Notes under the pieces: model-generated
Told to the model about the DNA's origin: nothing
The model's input: only the letters and a program-made list of their open reading frames with translations
The model's database searches: none
Program-made: the position numbers and the translations under genes
Assembly (NCBI GenBank): GCA_943787925.1
Contig: CALSOH010000002.1
Location: 496,001 to 560,000 of the forward strand
Direction: 5' to 3'
DNA length: 64,000 bases
Source: TMED14 sp003507115
GTDB lineage: Bacteria; Bacteroidota; Bacteroidia; Flavobacteriales; Schleiferiaceae
Shown: piece after piece, positions 17,496 to 25,874 of the stretch
Position numbering within the stretch: the stretch's first letter is position 1
How the letters are laid out: each line of letters opens with the position of its first letter

Positions 17496-18287
17496 AAGCG
17501 TCCACCGCACATGCGCCCCTTCGTGGGCGCGAATGTTGATCACTCGGCCATCGGAAAAAAGGAGGTATTGCCCGCGAATTCCAGCTAAGATTCCCTCCAA
17601 ACGTTGGTAGGCCTCCAATTTGACAGAGGTGACTTTCGGGGCGCCTTCGAACGGGTAGGTAAGCGTTACCTCTTCTCCCTCCGGCACAAAGAAATTGGCG
17701 GCCTCTTCCGGGAAAAATTGGGAGGCACGAAGGGCTTCCTCTGCAAGGTTTTCGCCGCTTTGGACACCGGCCAACATGTGACGCCAGGAGGTTTTATCGC
17801 TGTAATGATTTTTGAGGGCGACTTCAATGACGCCTGCTTCATAGCGGTTCGTGGTTTCAGCGATCACCCGAACGCGCGACGCCCCTTGGTCCATCCAGCG
17901 CGTATGGCGTTGCGTTTGGCGCGTCACCCCCACTTTTAGGCCCCCTGAATCCGCCAAGTAAACCACATGGGGCTGCAGTTGGTAGCGGGCTTCGTAGTCG
18001 AGGTCGCGGTCGGCTTGTCCAAGGTGGGCAGTGGACAATTCGGGCCGTAAAATCGAATCGCCCGCCATAGGGCTTTCGAAGAAACATCGTTTGCAGCAGC
18101 CCATTCGGAAGAGGGAGGTAAAGGTTTCCTGGCAAGCTTTGCAGCTCCAGGTTCCGGTGGATTCCAGTGCCAATGGTTTGCCAATCTGGCTATTGAGGTG
18201 CAGGAGGTGGGCGCCCGCTTCGGCATAGACTTGAATGGGCGTTTGGAACGCCAAAAGCATCTTGGAGAGAATCCCTTCGGTTTGCAT
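17490..18287 (-). CDS. DUF2797 protein with zinc-ribbon-like and GIY-YIG-like segments
   Basis: 265 residues from the ATG at 18287; an in-frame upstream start at 18311 adds eight residues and is less likely because it overlaps the promoter region. An early cysteine cluster (WSCKACQETF, then GCCKRCFF) looks like a zinc ribbon. It is followed by HVVYLADSGGLKVGVTRQ, the short two-strand pattern of GIY-YIG nucleases with the second tyrosine motif altered. This architecture defines the DUF2797 family, whose function is unknown; the folds suggest nucleic-acid binding or nicking, which is inference. Its stop codon lies in the CTAG repeat. Divergent from the GH3 gene. Confidence 0.85.
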   Translation of the reverse strand: MQTEGILSKMLLAFQTPIQVYAEAGAHLLHLNSQIGKPLALESTGTWSCKACQETFTSLFRMGCCKRCFFESPMAGDSILRPELSTAHLGQADRDLDYEARYQLQPHVVYLADSGGLKVGVTRQTQRHTRWMDQGASRVRVIAETTNRYEAGVIEVALKNHYSDKTSWRHMLAGVQSGENLAEEALRASQFFPEEAANFFVPEGEEVTLTYPFEGAPKVTSVKLEAYQRLEGILAGIRGQYLLFSDGRVINIRAHEGAHVRWTLG

Positions 18288-18295
18288 GAAAAATG

Positions 18296-18303
18296 TACCT
18301 TTC
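18296..18303 (+). promoter_or_regulatory. -7-like element TACCTTTC for the GH3 gene
   Basis: TACCTTTC differs from TAnnTTTG in the last base and ends 24 bases before the ATG at 18328. The opposite strand carries TACATTTT just before the DUF2797 start, so the two divergent genes appear to share this 40-base region. Confidence 0.4.
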
Positions 18304-18327
18304 CTTCTCAAAGGTAGTCCCTACGCC

Positions 18328-19857
18328 ATGGCCTTTTCTCCGCTCACTGATTTGATTGTTTGGCGCCTCAAAGGGCGTTTACCTCGCTTGCAGCGCATGA
18401 CCGAGGCTCCCATGCAGGTGCAGCAGGAACAATTCAGACTTTTGATGCAGCGAGGGAGCCAGACCGAATATGGCCAAACCTACCGCATGATGGAAGGCCT
18501 GAGCATCGAAGCCTTCCAGGAGCGCGTTCCCCTAGTCAACTACGAATCCTTGACGCCGTGGATTGAGCGCACCATGAAGGGAGAGCAAGGCCTGCTGTGG
18601 GACGGCCCCATATCCTGGTTTGCGAAGAGCAGCGGTACCACCAATGCCAGCAGCAAGTTCATTCCGGTCAGCCGCGAGTCGCTGGACGACAACCACCTAG
18701 CCGTCGGACGCGACCTGCTGGCCCTCTACACCTCGCAGCGCGAAGACTCCATGCTCTTTGACGGCTTGTCGCTGCGCCTCGGCGGCTCCACCAAGATTAA
18801 CGACTTGAATGGCGTGTCCTACTTCGGAGACCTCTCGGCCATTATGATTGAAAACTTGCCGTTTTGGGCCGAGTGGCGGTCGACTCCCTCCCACGAGGTC
18901 GCCTTGCTCGACGAATGGGAAGAAAAGATCGAACGCATCACCGCGCAGGTGGTCAAACAAAACGTTACCTCGCTCTTTGGGGTGCCCTCCTGGATGCTGG
19001 TGCTCATGCGCCGCGTGCTCGAGGTAAAGGGCGCCACTCATCTCAGCGAACTCTGGCCCAACCTCGAACTCTTTGTGCACGGCGGCGTGAGCTACACACC
19101 CTACCACCAGCCCTTTGACGAAATTTTGCCCCACACGGGATTCCACCGACTTGAAACCTACAACGCCTCCGAAGGTTTCTTCGCCATTCAGGACCGGCTT
19201 GATACGCCCGGCTTGCTGCTCATGCTCGACCATGGCATCTTCTACGAATTCATCCCCTTAGCGGATTTTCAAGGCCGAAGTTCCGACCATGCCCTGACCT
19301 TGGACCAGGTCCAAGTGGAGGTGGACTACGTGCTGGTCATCACGACGGTGGGCGGACTCTGGCGCTACATCGTGGGCGATACGGTTCGCTTTGTGTCGCT
19401 GGATCCCTATCGGATAGAAATTTCGGGCCGCACCCGCCTCTACATCAACGCCTTTGGCGAAGAACTGATGATGGACAATGCGGAACGCGCCATGGATGCC
19501 GCGTGCCGAGCCACTGGCGCCCATGTAGCCGACTATACGGCAGCGCCTTGGTACATGGAGGGCGGGCACAGCGGGGCCCATCAGTGGCTCATTGCCTTTG
19601 ACCAAGCCCCCACCTCCCTGGAAGCCTTTGGACGGGCCTTGGACGATGCCCTGCAAGGCTTGAATTCGGACTACCAAGCCAAGCGTCATAAGGACCTCAT
19701 CCTAGCACCGCCACGCATCGTGGACATGCCATCCGACCTCTTTTACCATTGGCTCAAATCCAAAGGAAAGCTCGGGGGTCAAAACAAAGTACCGCGGCTG
19801 TCGAATGACCGAAAACTCATCGAGGAAATCCTTCAATTTCACGCGCGCAAATCGTAG
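18328..19857 (+). CDS. GH3-family (auxin-responsive-like) acyl-adenylate enzyme homologue
   Basis: 509 residues, starting MAFSPLTDLIVWRL. It has the ANL-superfamily motifs of GH3 proteins: FAKSSGTTNASSKFIPVS (phosphate-binding loop), YNASEGFFAIQ (adenine region) and LYRYIVGD-type sequence, here GLWRYIVGDTVRF, before SGRTRLYINAFGEEL. Plant GH3 enzymes adenylate carboxylic acids and join them to amino acids. Bacterial relatives are common in Bacteroidota, but their substrate is not known. An upstream in-frame ATG at 18235 lies within the divergent DUF2797 gene and was rejected. The kinase gene begins 11 bases after the stop. Confidence 0.92.
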   Translation: MAFSPLTDLIVWRLKGRLPRLQRMTEAPMQVQQEQFRLLMQRGSQTEYGQTYRMMEGLSIEAFQERVPLVNYESLTPWIERTMKGEQGLLWDGPISWFAKSSGTTNASSKFIPVSRESLDDNHLAVGRDLLALYTSQREDSMLFDGLSLRLGGSTKINDLNGVSYFGDLSAIMIENLPFWAEWRSTPSHEVALLDEWEEKIERITAQVVKQNVTSLFGVPSWMLVLMRRVLEVKGATHLSELWPNLELFVHGGVSYTPYHQPFDEILPHTGFHRLETYNASEGFFAIQDRLDTPGLLLMLDHGIFYEFIPLADFQGRSSDHALTLDQVQVEVDYVLVITTVGGLWRYIVGDTVRFVSLDPYRIEISGRTRLYINAFGEELMMDNAERAMDAACRATGAHVADYTAAPWYMEGGHSGAHQWLIAFDQAPTSLEAFGRALDDALQGLNSDYQAKRHKDLILAPPRIVDMPSDLFYHWLKSKGKLGGQNKVPRLSNDRKLIEEILQFHARKS

Positions 19858-19862
19858 ATTTG
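19855..19862 (+). promoter_or_regulatory. -7 element TAGATTTG overlapping the GH3 stop
   Basis: TAGATTTG matches TAnnTTTG exactly and includes the TAG stop of the GH3 gene. It ends six bases before the kinase ATG at 19869, so a transcript from it would have almost no leader. No TTG lies at the expected upstream distance, so it may be coincidental. Confidence 0.35.
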
Positions 19863-19868
19863 AAGGAT

Positions 19869-20483
19869 ATGCACATCGCGATTGCCGGCAACATCGGCTC
19901 AGGGAAAACGACCCTCACGACTCTCCTTTCCAAGCATTACGGCTGGGAGGCCCATTATGAAGAAGTGGATCACAATCCCTACTTGGATGATTTTTACAGC
20001 GACATGATGCGCTGGTCCTTCAACTTGCAAATCTTCTTCCTGCACAGCCGCTTTGCCCAGATACACCAAATCCGGAAGTCGGGTAAGGCGGTGATTCAAG
20101 ACCGAACCATCTACGAGGATTCGACCATCTTCGCCCCCAACTTGCACGACATGGGTTTGATGACCTCCCGGGACTTTGACGCCTACATGCGCCTTTTTGA
20201 CCTGATGGAGGAATTCATCAGCCCCCCCGATTTGCTGATCTACTTGAATGCCTCCGTACCTACCCTGGTCGAACAAATCCAGAAGCGCGGCCGCCCGTAC
20301 GAGAACTCCATCCGCCTCGACTACTTACAGCGCCTAAATGAGCGCTACCAAGAGTGGATCAAGGGCTACGACAAGGGCAAGCTTCTGATCATCGATGTCG
20401 ACAACAACCGCTTCCCCGAAAACCCCGAGGACCTAGGCAACATCATTTCCCGCATCGACGCCGAGCTGCATGGCTTGTTTTAA
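19869..20483 (+). CDS. Deoxynucleoside kinase
   Basis: 204 residues from MHIAIAGNIGSGKTTL, whose P-loop GNIGSGKT is at residues 7-14; a TTG at 19860 would add three residues. The family motifs follow: EEVDHNPYLDDFY near residue 32, the catalytic DRS-type motif here as QDRTIYEDSTIF, LIYLNASVPTLVEQI, and the lid segment KRGRPYE. It phosphorylates deoxynucleosides (probably dA or dG, as in other Bacteroidota and Bacillus enzymes) for salvage of DNA precursors. It lies just downstream of the GH3 gene and ends before a pair of terminators shared with the convergent hppA. Confidence 0.93.
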   Translation: MHIAIAGNIGSGKTTLTTLLSKHYGWEAHYEEVDHNPYLDDFYSDMMRWSFNLQIFFLHSRFAQIHQIRKSGKAVIQDRTIYEDSTIFAPNLHDMGLMTSRDFDAYMRLFDLMEEFISPPDLLIYLNASVPTLVEQIQKRGRPYENSIRLDYLQRLNERYQEWIKGYDKGKLLIIDVDNNRFPENPEDLGNIISRIDAELHGLF

Positions 20484-20512
20484 GCCTGCCCCCCTCGCTG
20501 TTCTCTTCCTAC

Positions 20513-20541
20513 AAACCCGTGCCGCAAGGCCCGGGTTTTTT
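20513..20541 (+). terminator. Terminator of the deoxynucleoside kinase gene
   Basis: Stem AAACCCGTGCC with GGCCCGGGTTT (one mismatch) on a GCAA loop, followed by a T tract, 29 bases past the kinase stop. Confidence 0.8.
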
Positions 20542-20600
20542 CATAGATGACGGGATTGGATTTCCTTCTCGGCGCAGCCCGGCGGTGGGGTTGGGTCATA

Positions 20601-20635
20601 AAAAAACCCGCGGCGCAGGCCGCGGGTTTTTCTTT
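20601..20635 (-). terminator. Bidirectional terminator at the end of hppA
   Basis: A 12-base perfect stem (AAAAACCCGCGG with CCGCGGGTTTTT) with a six-base loop lies between the convergent kinase and hppA genes. The flanking A run serves as the T tract on the minus strand. Confidence 0.82.
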
Positions 20636-20653
20636 GGGTCATCTCGGATTCAC

Positions 20654-23020
20654 TTAGCTGTGGTGCGGACATGAGGCCCCTGCTTTCATGCAAGCCGGGC
20701 TGCATGTATGGGCCGCTGCCGTTTCCGTGCCTTCCGCTGCTTCGCCTTCGTGAGCCGCGTGCATGGGGCATGACTCGGGGTTGCTGTGGCAGGCTTCGCT
20801 GCACTCGTGCGCGGCTTCCTCTGACTGCGCATGCATGGGGCAGTTGCCCGACGCCATGCACTCGGGAGAGCACTGGTGCTCCACCATTTCAGTCGCGTGT
20901 CCAGCATCTTCCCCATGGGCATCACCGCCTACAGAAATGAAGGGAGCGATGATCAAGGCCACGATGGACGTCAATTTGATCAAGATGTTCATCGAGGGAC
21001 CCGAGGTATCCTTGAAGGGATCGCCTACCGTATCGCCGGTGACAGAGGCCTTGTGGGCATCAGATCCTTTGTACTCCATCTTGCCGTCAATGCTGACCCC
21101 TTTTTCGAAGGACTTCTTCGCGTTGTCCCAAGCACCTCCCGCGTTGTTTTGGAACATGCCCATCAACACACCGCTGACCGTGATGCCCGCGAGCAAACCG
21201 CCCAAGGCTTCTGGACCAAAGGCAAATCCAACCACAATGGGAGACAAGAGGGCCAACGCACCAGGCGCTACCATCTCGCGGATCGATGCCGCGGTAGAAA
21301 TTTCAACACACTTCTCGTATTCGGGCTTGCCCGTTCCTTCCATGATACCGGGAATCTCTTTGAACTGGCGACGCACTTCCTTCACCATTTCCATGGCGGC
21401 CTTGCCCACCGCCGAGATGGCCAATGAGCTAAAGAAGAAGGGAATCATAGCGCCCACAAAGAGCATGGCCAATACGTCGGCCTTGTAGATGTCGATGCTC
21501 GTGATGCCGGCCAAGCCCACATAGGCGGCAAACAGAGCCAAGGCCGTCAAGGCCGCAGAGGCGATGGCAAAGCCCTTGCCTGTTGCGGCGGTGGTGTTGC
21601 CTACGGCATCCAAGTTGTCGGTGCGCTCACGCACCTCGCTGGGCAAGCCACTCATTTCGGCAATACCTCCTGCGTTGTCCGCAATGGGGCCGAAGGCGTC
21701 AATCGCCAATTGCATGGCGGTGGTTGCCATCATACCGGCGGCAGCAATGGCCACCCCGTAAAGACCTGCGAGCTCGAAGGAGCCATAGATGCCCCCTGCC
21801 AAGATGAGGATGGGGAGAACCGTCGACTCCATACCGATGGCCAAACCACCGATTACGTTGGTGCCATGGCCTGTGGCCGACTTCTGGACAATGCTATCCA
21901 CCGGACGGCGTCCCATCGACGTGTAGTATTCAGTCACCAAGCTCATCAGTGTGCCTACGGTCAAGCCCAACATGATGGCCCAGAAAACATCCATTTGGGT
22001 GATGTCCAAAACCACGTCGCCGCGGGTGAAAGTCATCACCTCGGGAAGCATATACTGAATCAAGAAATACGAAGAAATGGCCGTGAGGATCATGGAACTC
22101 CAGTTGCCCAGGTTCAAGGCCATCATGACGCTATCGCTATCAGATTTGATGCGCACAAAGAAGGTGCCGATGATGGAATACACAATCCCTAGGCCCGCAA
22201 TGACCATGGGAAGCAAAATAGGAGCCATGCCACCAAAATTGTCTTGGCTGATGACTTCGCGGCCGAGTACCATGGTCGCCAACATCGTCGCCACATAAGA
22301 ACCAAACAAGTCCGCACCCATACCGGCTACGTCGCCGACGTTATCGCCTACGTTGTCTGCAATCGTGGCCGGATTGCGGGGATCATCTTCCGGAATGCCC
22401 GCTTCGACTTTTCCGACCAAATCCGCACCAACGTCCGCAGCCTTCGTATAGATACCTCCGCCCACACGAGCGAAGAGGGCGATGGATTCCGCACCCAAGG
22501 AGAAGCCAGCTAAGACCTCCAACGCTTGAGCTACATCCGTGTACATGCCCGTGAAGACAATGTACAAGGTGCCGAGACCCAAAACGGCCAATCCCGCCAC
22601 ACCCAAGCCCATGACGGCGCCTCCGGTGAACGAAACCGACAAAGCTTTCGCCAAGGAGGTGCGCGCCGCCTGAGTGGTTCGCACATTGGCTTTGGTGGCG
22701 ATATTCATACCAATCCAGCCAGCAAAAGCGCTGAACACCGCACCAATGATAAAGGCGATAGCAATCACCCAGTCGGTATGAGCCGCTACGGCTTCCAACT
22801 CGGCAGACCAGCCCAACAAGGCGGCAGCGATGATAACAAATACGCCTAAGACGCGCCATTCAGCATGCAAGAAGGCCAAAGCGCCACGCGAGATGTGACC
22901 CGCGAGCTCGACCATATTTTCGTCGCCAGCGTCTTGCTTTGTAACCCAGATGGCTTTGCCAATCATGACAACCAAGCCCAAGAGGCCCAGTACGGGAATG
23001 ATCCATTCAATTTGGTTCAT
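20654..23020 (-). CDS. hppA: Membrane-bound proton/sodium-pumping pyrophosphatase with Cys/His/Met-rich tail
   Basis: 788 residues, with about 16 membrane helices. It couples hydrolysis of pyrophosphate to ion pumping at the inner membrane. The hydrolytic centre is seen in DVGADLVGKVEAGIPEDDPR and ADNVGDNVGDVAGMGADLF, and later in the acidic loop DAFGPIADNAGGIAEM. The motif GNTTAATGKG has Ala where potassium-independent enzymes have Lys, so it should be of the potassium-dependent class, which includes sodium pumps. The last 91 residues (20657-20929) are an unusual hydrophilic extension with three C-x3-C-x6/7-C-P units (for example CSPECMASGNCPMH). It stays in the same frame and is followed by a clean terminator. 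A -7 element TATTTTTG lies at 23065-23072. Confidence 0.96.
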   Translation of the reverse strand: MNQIEWIIPVLGLLGLVVMIGKAIWVTKQDAGDENMVELAGHISRGALAFLHAEWRVLGVFVIIAAALLGWSAELEAVAAHTDWVIAIAFIIGAVFSAFAGWIGMNIATKANVRTTQAARTSLAKALSVSFTGGAVMGLGVAGLAVLGLGTLYIVFTGMYTDVAQALEVLAGFSLGAESIALFARVGGGIYTKAADVGADLVGKVEAGIPEDDPRNPATIADNVGDNVGDVAGMGADLFGSYVATMLATMVLGREVISQDNFGGMAPILLPMVIAGLGIVYSIIGTFFVRIKSDSDSVMMALNLGNWSSMILTAISSYFLIQYMLPEVMTFTRGDVVLDITQMDVFWAIMLGLTVGTLMSLVTEYYTSMGRRPVDSIVQKSATGHGTNVIGGLAIGMESTVLPILILAGGIYGSFELAGLYGVAIAAAGMMATTAMQLAIDAFGPIADNAGGIAEMSGLPSEVRERTDNLDAVGNTTAATGKGFAIASAALTALALFAAYVGLAGITSIDIYKADVLAMLFVGAMIPFFFSSLAISAVGKAAMEMVKEVRRQFKEIPGIMEGTGKPEYEKCVEISTAASIREMVAPGALALLSPIVVGFAFGPEALGGLLAGITVSGVLMGMFQNNAGGAWDNAKKSFEKGVSIDGKMEYKGSDAHKASVTGDTVGDPFKDTSGPSMNILIKLTSIVALIIAPFISVGGDAHGEDAGHATEMVEHQCSPECMASGNCPMHAQSEEAAHECSEACHSNPESCPMHAAHEGEAAEGTETAAAHTCSPACMKAGASCPHHS

Positions 23021-23064
23021 AGTGAGGTATAGATAGGTGTGAGTTCAGAATGATTTAAGGGGGG

Positions 23065-23072
23065 CAAAAATA
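23065..23072 (-). promoter_or_regulatory. -7 element TATTTTTG of hppA
   Basis: An exact TAnnTTTG match on the minus strand, 44 bases before the hppA ATG. No TTG is seen at the expected upstream distance. Confidence 0.5.
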
Positions 23073-23102
23073 ACCTAAAGCGTTTAGTTAGCGAAATCGC
23101 GA

Positions 23103-24083
23103 TTAGTTACGGTATAACACTTGCTTCACGGCTTGGATTAATTGCGCTTTATTGGGGAGAAATGCCTCCATCAAGGTGGGGGCATAAGCGGCCGGGGTGT
23201 CAGCCGTAGTCAATCGGATCACGGGGGCATCCAAGTAATCAAAAGCGCGCTTTTGCACCATGTAGGTGATTTCCGTGGCGATGCTGCCCAAGGGCCAAGC
23301 CTCTTCCAAGCAGACCAAGCGGTTGGTCTTTTTCACGGATTCAATCACGGTATCATAGTCAATGGGGCGAACCGTACGCAAGTCAATCACCTCCAAAGAG
23401 ATGCCTTCCTCGGCCAATTCCTCGGCTGCTTGCAAAGCCACCTTAATGATTTTGCCGAAGGAGACCACCGTTACGTCCGTTCCCGCACGTTTGATGTCCG
23501 CCACGCCAATGGGGATGGTGTACTCTTCCTCGGGGACTTCCCCTTTGTCGCCGTACATCTGCTCTGACTCCATCACGATGACAGGATCGTCGTCGCGGAT
23601 GGCGGCTTTGAGCAAGCCCTTTAAATCGTAGGGATTGGACGGAACCACGACCTTTAAGCCGGGGCAGTTGGCATACCAGCTCTCGAAGGCCTGGCTATGC
23701 GTCGCGGCAAGCTGACCCGCCGAAGCAGTTGGTCCGCGGAAAACAATGGGAATATTAAATTGGCCCCCGCTCATCTGACGCATCTTGGCGGCATTGTTGA
23801 TGATTTGGTCGATGGCCACCATCGAAAAGTTGAACGTCATAAACTCGACGATCGGGCGCAAACCATTCATGGCAGCACCGACGGCAATCCCGGCAAAGCC
23901 TAGCTCAGCAATCGGGGTGTCGATAACCCGCTTGGAGCCAAATTCATCCAGCATGCCTTTGGACGCTTTGTAGGCTCCATTGTACTCTGCTACCTCTTCA
24001 CCCATCAGGATGACGTTGGGGTCGCGGCGCATTTCTTCGCTCATGGCTTCGGCCACAGCTTCACGGAATTGAATCTGACGCAT
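23103..24083 (-). CDS. pdhB: Pyruvate dehydrogenase E1 component, beta subunit
   Basis: 326 residues, the usual size for the separate beta subunit of a thiamine-dependent 2-oxo acid dehydrogenase. Typical segments are VILMGEEVAEYNGAYKAS, RVIDTPIAELGFAGIAVGA (with the Glu that contacts the thiamine ring), MTFNFSMVAIDQIINNAAK, GPTASAGQLAATHSQ, and the C-terminal EVIDLRTVRPID with CLEEAWPLGSIATEI. With the alpha subunit (not in the window) it decarboxylates pyruvate and passes the acetyl group to E2. The motif pattern fits pyruvate better than branched-chain substrates, as in other Bacteroidota. It is divergent from etfB. Confidence 0.93.
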   Translation of the reverse strand: MRQIQFREAVAEAMSEEMRRDPNVILMGEEVAEYNGAYKASKGMLDEFGSKRVIDTPIAELGFAGIAVGAAMNGLRPIVEFMTFNFSMVAIDQIINNAAKMRQMSGGQFNIPIVFRGPTASAGQLAATHSQAFESWYANCPGLKVVVPSNPYDLKGLLKAAIRDDDPVIVMESEQMYGDKGEVPEEEYTIPIGVADIKRAGTDVTVVSFGKIIKVALQAAEELAEEGISLEVIDLRTVRPIDYDTVIESVKKTNRLVCLEEAWPLGSIATEITYMVQKRAFDYLDAPVIRLTTADTPAAYAPTLMEAFLPNKAQLIQAVKQVLYRN

Positions 24084-24105
24084 CGGTTCTAAATGATTAG
24101 GGCCG

Positions 24106-24134
24106 CAAAAATAAGGACTTCAGCCCTATTTTTG
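24106..24134. promoter_or_regulatory. Back-to-back -7 elements for pdhB and etfB
   Basis: TATTTTTG occurs on the minus strand at 24106-24113, 22 bases before the pdhB ATG, and on the plus strand at 24127-24134, 41 bases before the etfB ATG. The two point away from each other and are 13 bases apart. The plus-strand copy also supports 24176, not the upstream GTG at 24134, as the etfB start. Confidence 0.6.
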
Positions 24135-24175
24135 TGGCACTTCCTGCGTTAAATGGGGAAGCAAAAAGGCTCAAC

Positions 24176-24922
24176 ATGAAGATTTTGGTTTGTATCAGCC
24201 ACGTGCCCGACACCACTGCGAAGATTCAGTTCACCGCCGGAGGCACTGCGCTAGACCCGAATGGCGTGCAATTCGTCATCAACCCATACGATGAATTTGG
24301 CCTCACGAAGGCCCTGCAACTCAAGGAAAAACATGGCGGTTCCGTCACCGTGATCACGTACGGCGATGCGACGGTCGAACCCACATTGCGCAAAGCATTA
24401 GCCATTGGGGCGGATGATGCGGTGCGTTTGGACGGCGTCCCCACGGATTCCATGCAGGTGGCCTCCGAGCTCGCGGCCTATATTTCGGGCCAAGGATTTG
24501 ACCTCATTATTTGTGGGCAGGAGTCCATCGATTACAACGGCGGGGTCGTCCCCGGGGCTTTGGCTGCCAAATTGCGCCTTCCCTTTGTCAATGCGTGCAT
24601 TGGCCTCGACCTCGAAGGTTCTCAAGCCCAAGCCCTCCGAGAGATGGACGGAGGCAAGGAATCACTCACCGCGTCGCTTCCCCTCGTGGTTGGCGGCAAA
24701 AAAGGCCTGGTCGAAGAGAGTGAGCTCCGCATCCCCAACATGCGCGGCATTATGACCGCTCGCTCCAAACCCTTAGCCGTCACCTCTCTGACAGGCGCCA
24801 CCCCCTTGACGGGCGCCGCCGCATTTACGAAGCCTGCGCCCAAGGCCGCGGTGCAACTCATCGATTCCTCTAACCTCGACGAGCTGGTCCGCCGCTTGCA
24901 CGAAGAAGCTAAAGTCATTTAA
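24176..24922 (+). CDS. etfB: Electron transfer flavoprotein, beta subunit
   Basis: 248 residues from MKILVCISHVPDTTAKI. The family pattern is clear: VINPYDEFGLTKALQLKE, VTVITYGDATVEPTLRKALAIGADDAVRL, LIICGQESIDYNGGVVP and GIMTARSKPL near the end. With etfA it forms the heterodimer that carries electrons from acyl-CoA dehydrogenases to the respiratory chain. The beta subunit binds AMP and the recognition loop that docks to the dehydrogenases. It is first in a six-gene run on the plus strand that starts at the back-to-back promoter shared with pdhB; etfA begins one base after its stop. Confidence 0.95.
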   Translation: MKILVCISHVPDTTAKIQFTAGGTALDPNGVQFVINPYDEFGLTKALQLKEKHGGSVTVITYGDATVEPTLRKALAIGADDAVRLDGVPTDSMQVASELAAYISGQGFDLIICGQESIDYNGGVVPGALAAKLRLPFVNACIGLDLEGSQAQALREMDGGKESLTASLPLVVGGKKGLVEESELRIPNMRGIMTARSKPLAVTSLTGATPLTGAAAFTKPAPKAAVQLIDSSNLDELVRRLHEEAKVI

Positions 24923-24923
24923 T

Positions 24924-25874
24924 ATGGTCCTCATTTTTGCCGAAACGTGGGAAGGCACGTTCAAGAAATCCACCTTTGAAGCCGTTCAATATGGTGCCGC
25001 CTGTGCCCAGGCGCAAGGCACGGAGGCCTATGCCGTGGTCGTGGGGCCCTGCACCCCGCCCGTCGAATCCCTCGGAGCCCATGGCGCCGCCAAGGTGATC
25101 CATTTGCATGGCACCGATCGCTTTGAGCCGGCCGCCTTTGCCATGGCCATCGCCTCGCTCGCCAAAGAATTGGGCGCAACCCAGATTGTCCTCAGCGGCA
25201 CGGCCAATGGCAAATCCTTGGCCGGTGTGCTCGCCGCAGAAGCGGACGCCGCCGCCATCACGAATGTCACGGGCCTCCCCAGCCACTACGCCCCTTTGAC
25301 CGTAGAACGCTCCGCCTTCTCCTCCAAAGGCATCGAACAATGCACTTCCCATGCGGTATGCACCGTACTCGTGTTAATCCCCAACGCCCTGGGCACCCAG
25401 CCTGCGGGTACCCAAGTAGCGGGCTTTGAAGACCGCACCGTCACGTTTGAGCCCCGCAGCACTCCAGGACAAGCCCAGGTTGCCAGTGGTAAAATTCCCT
25501 TGCCTGAGGCCGAGCGCGTGGTCTCTGCAGGACGCGGCATGAAAGGCCCCGAGCACTGGACCCTGATCGAAGAGTTGGCCTCTGTCTTGTCCGCAGGAAC
25601 GGCCTGTTCCAAGCCCGTATCCGACATTGGCTGGCGGCCCCACTCTGAGCACGTAGGCCAAACCGGCATTCAAATCAACCCCCAGCTGTACATCGCCATC
25701 GGCATCTCCGGAGCCATCCAGCATCTGGCGGGAGTGAGCGGGTCCAAAACCATTGTTGTCATCAACAACGATCCCGAAGCCCCCTTCTTCAAGGCCGCCG
25801 ACTATGGCATTGTGGGGGACGCTTTCGACGTCGTTCCACGCTTGACCGCAGCCCTCAAGGCGCATCTCAGCTAA
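24924..25874 (+). CDS. etfA: Electron transfer flavoprotein, alpha subunit
   Basis: 316 residues. The N-terminal domain begins MVLIFAETWEGTFKKSTFEAV. The C-terminal FAD-binding domain has the standard sequence: VVSAGRGMKGPEHWTLIEELA, then KPVSDIGWRPHSEHVGQTG, LYIAIGISGAIQHLAGVSGS and INNDPEAPFFKAADYGIVGD. These bind FAD, which receives electrons from acyl-CoA dehydrogenases and gives them to ETF-quinone oxidoreductase. The stop is directly followed by the ATG of the nuclease gene, with no gap. Confidence 0.96.
   Translation: MVLIFAETWEGTFKKSTFEAVQYGAACAQAQGTEAYAVVVGPCTPPVESLGAHGAAKVIHLHGTDRFEPAAFAMAIASLAKELGATQIVLSGTANGKSLAGVLAAEADAAAITNVTGLPSHYAPLTVERSAFSSKGIEQCTSHAVCTVLVLIPNALGTQPAGTQVAGFEDRTVTFEPRSTPGQAQVASGKIPLPEAERVVSAGRGMKGPEHWTLIEELASVLSAGTACSKPVSDIGWRPHSEHVGQTGIQINPQLYIAIGISGAIQHLAGVSGSKTIVVINNDPEAPFFKAADYGIVGDAFDVVPRLTAALKAHLS

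Noticed and set aside
20657..20929. The hppA tail as a frameshift product or separate small gene
   Set aside because: It reads straight on from the last helix in the same frame, has ordered repeats, and no start codon with a plausible signal separates it.
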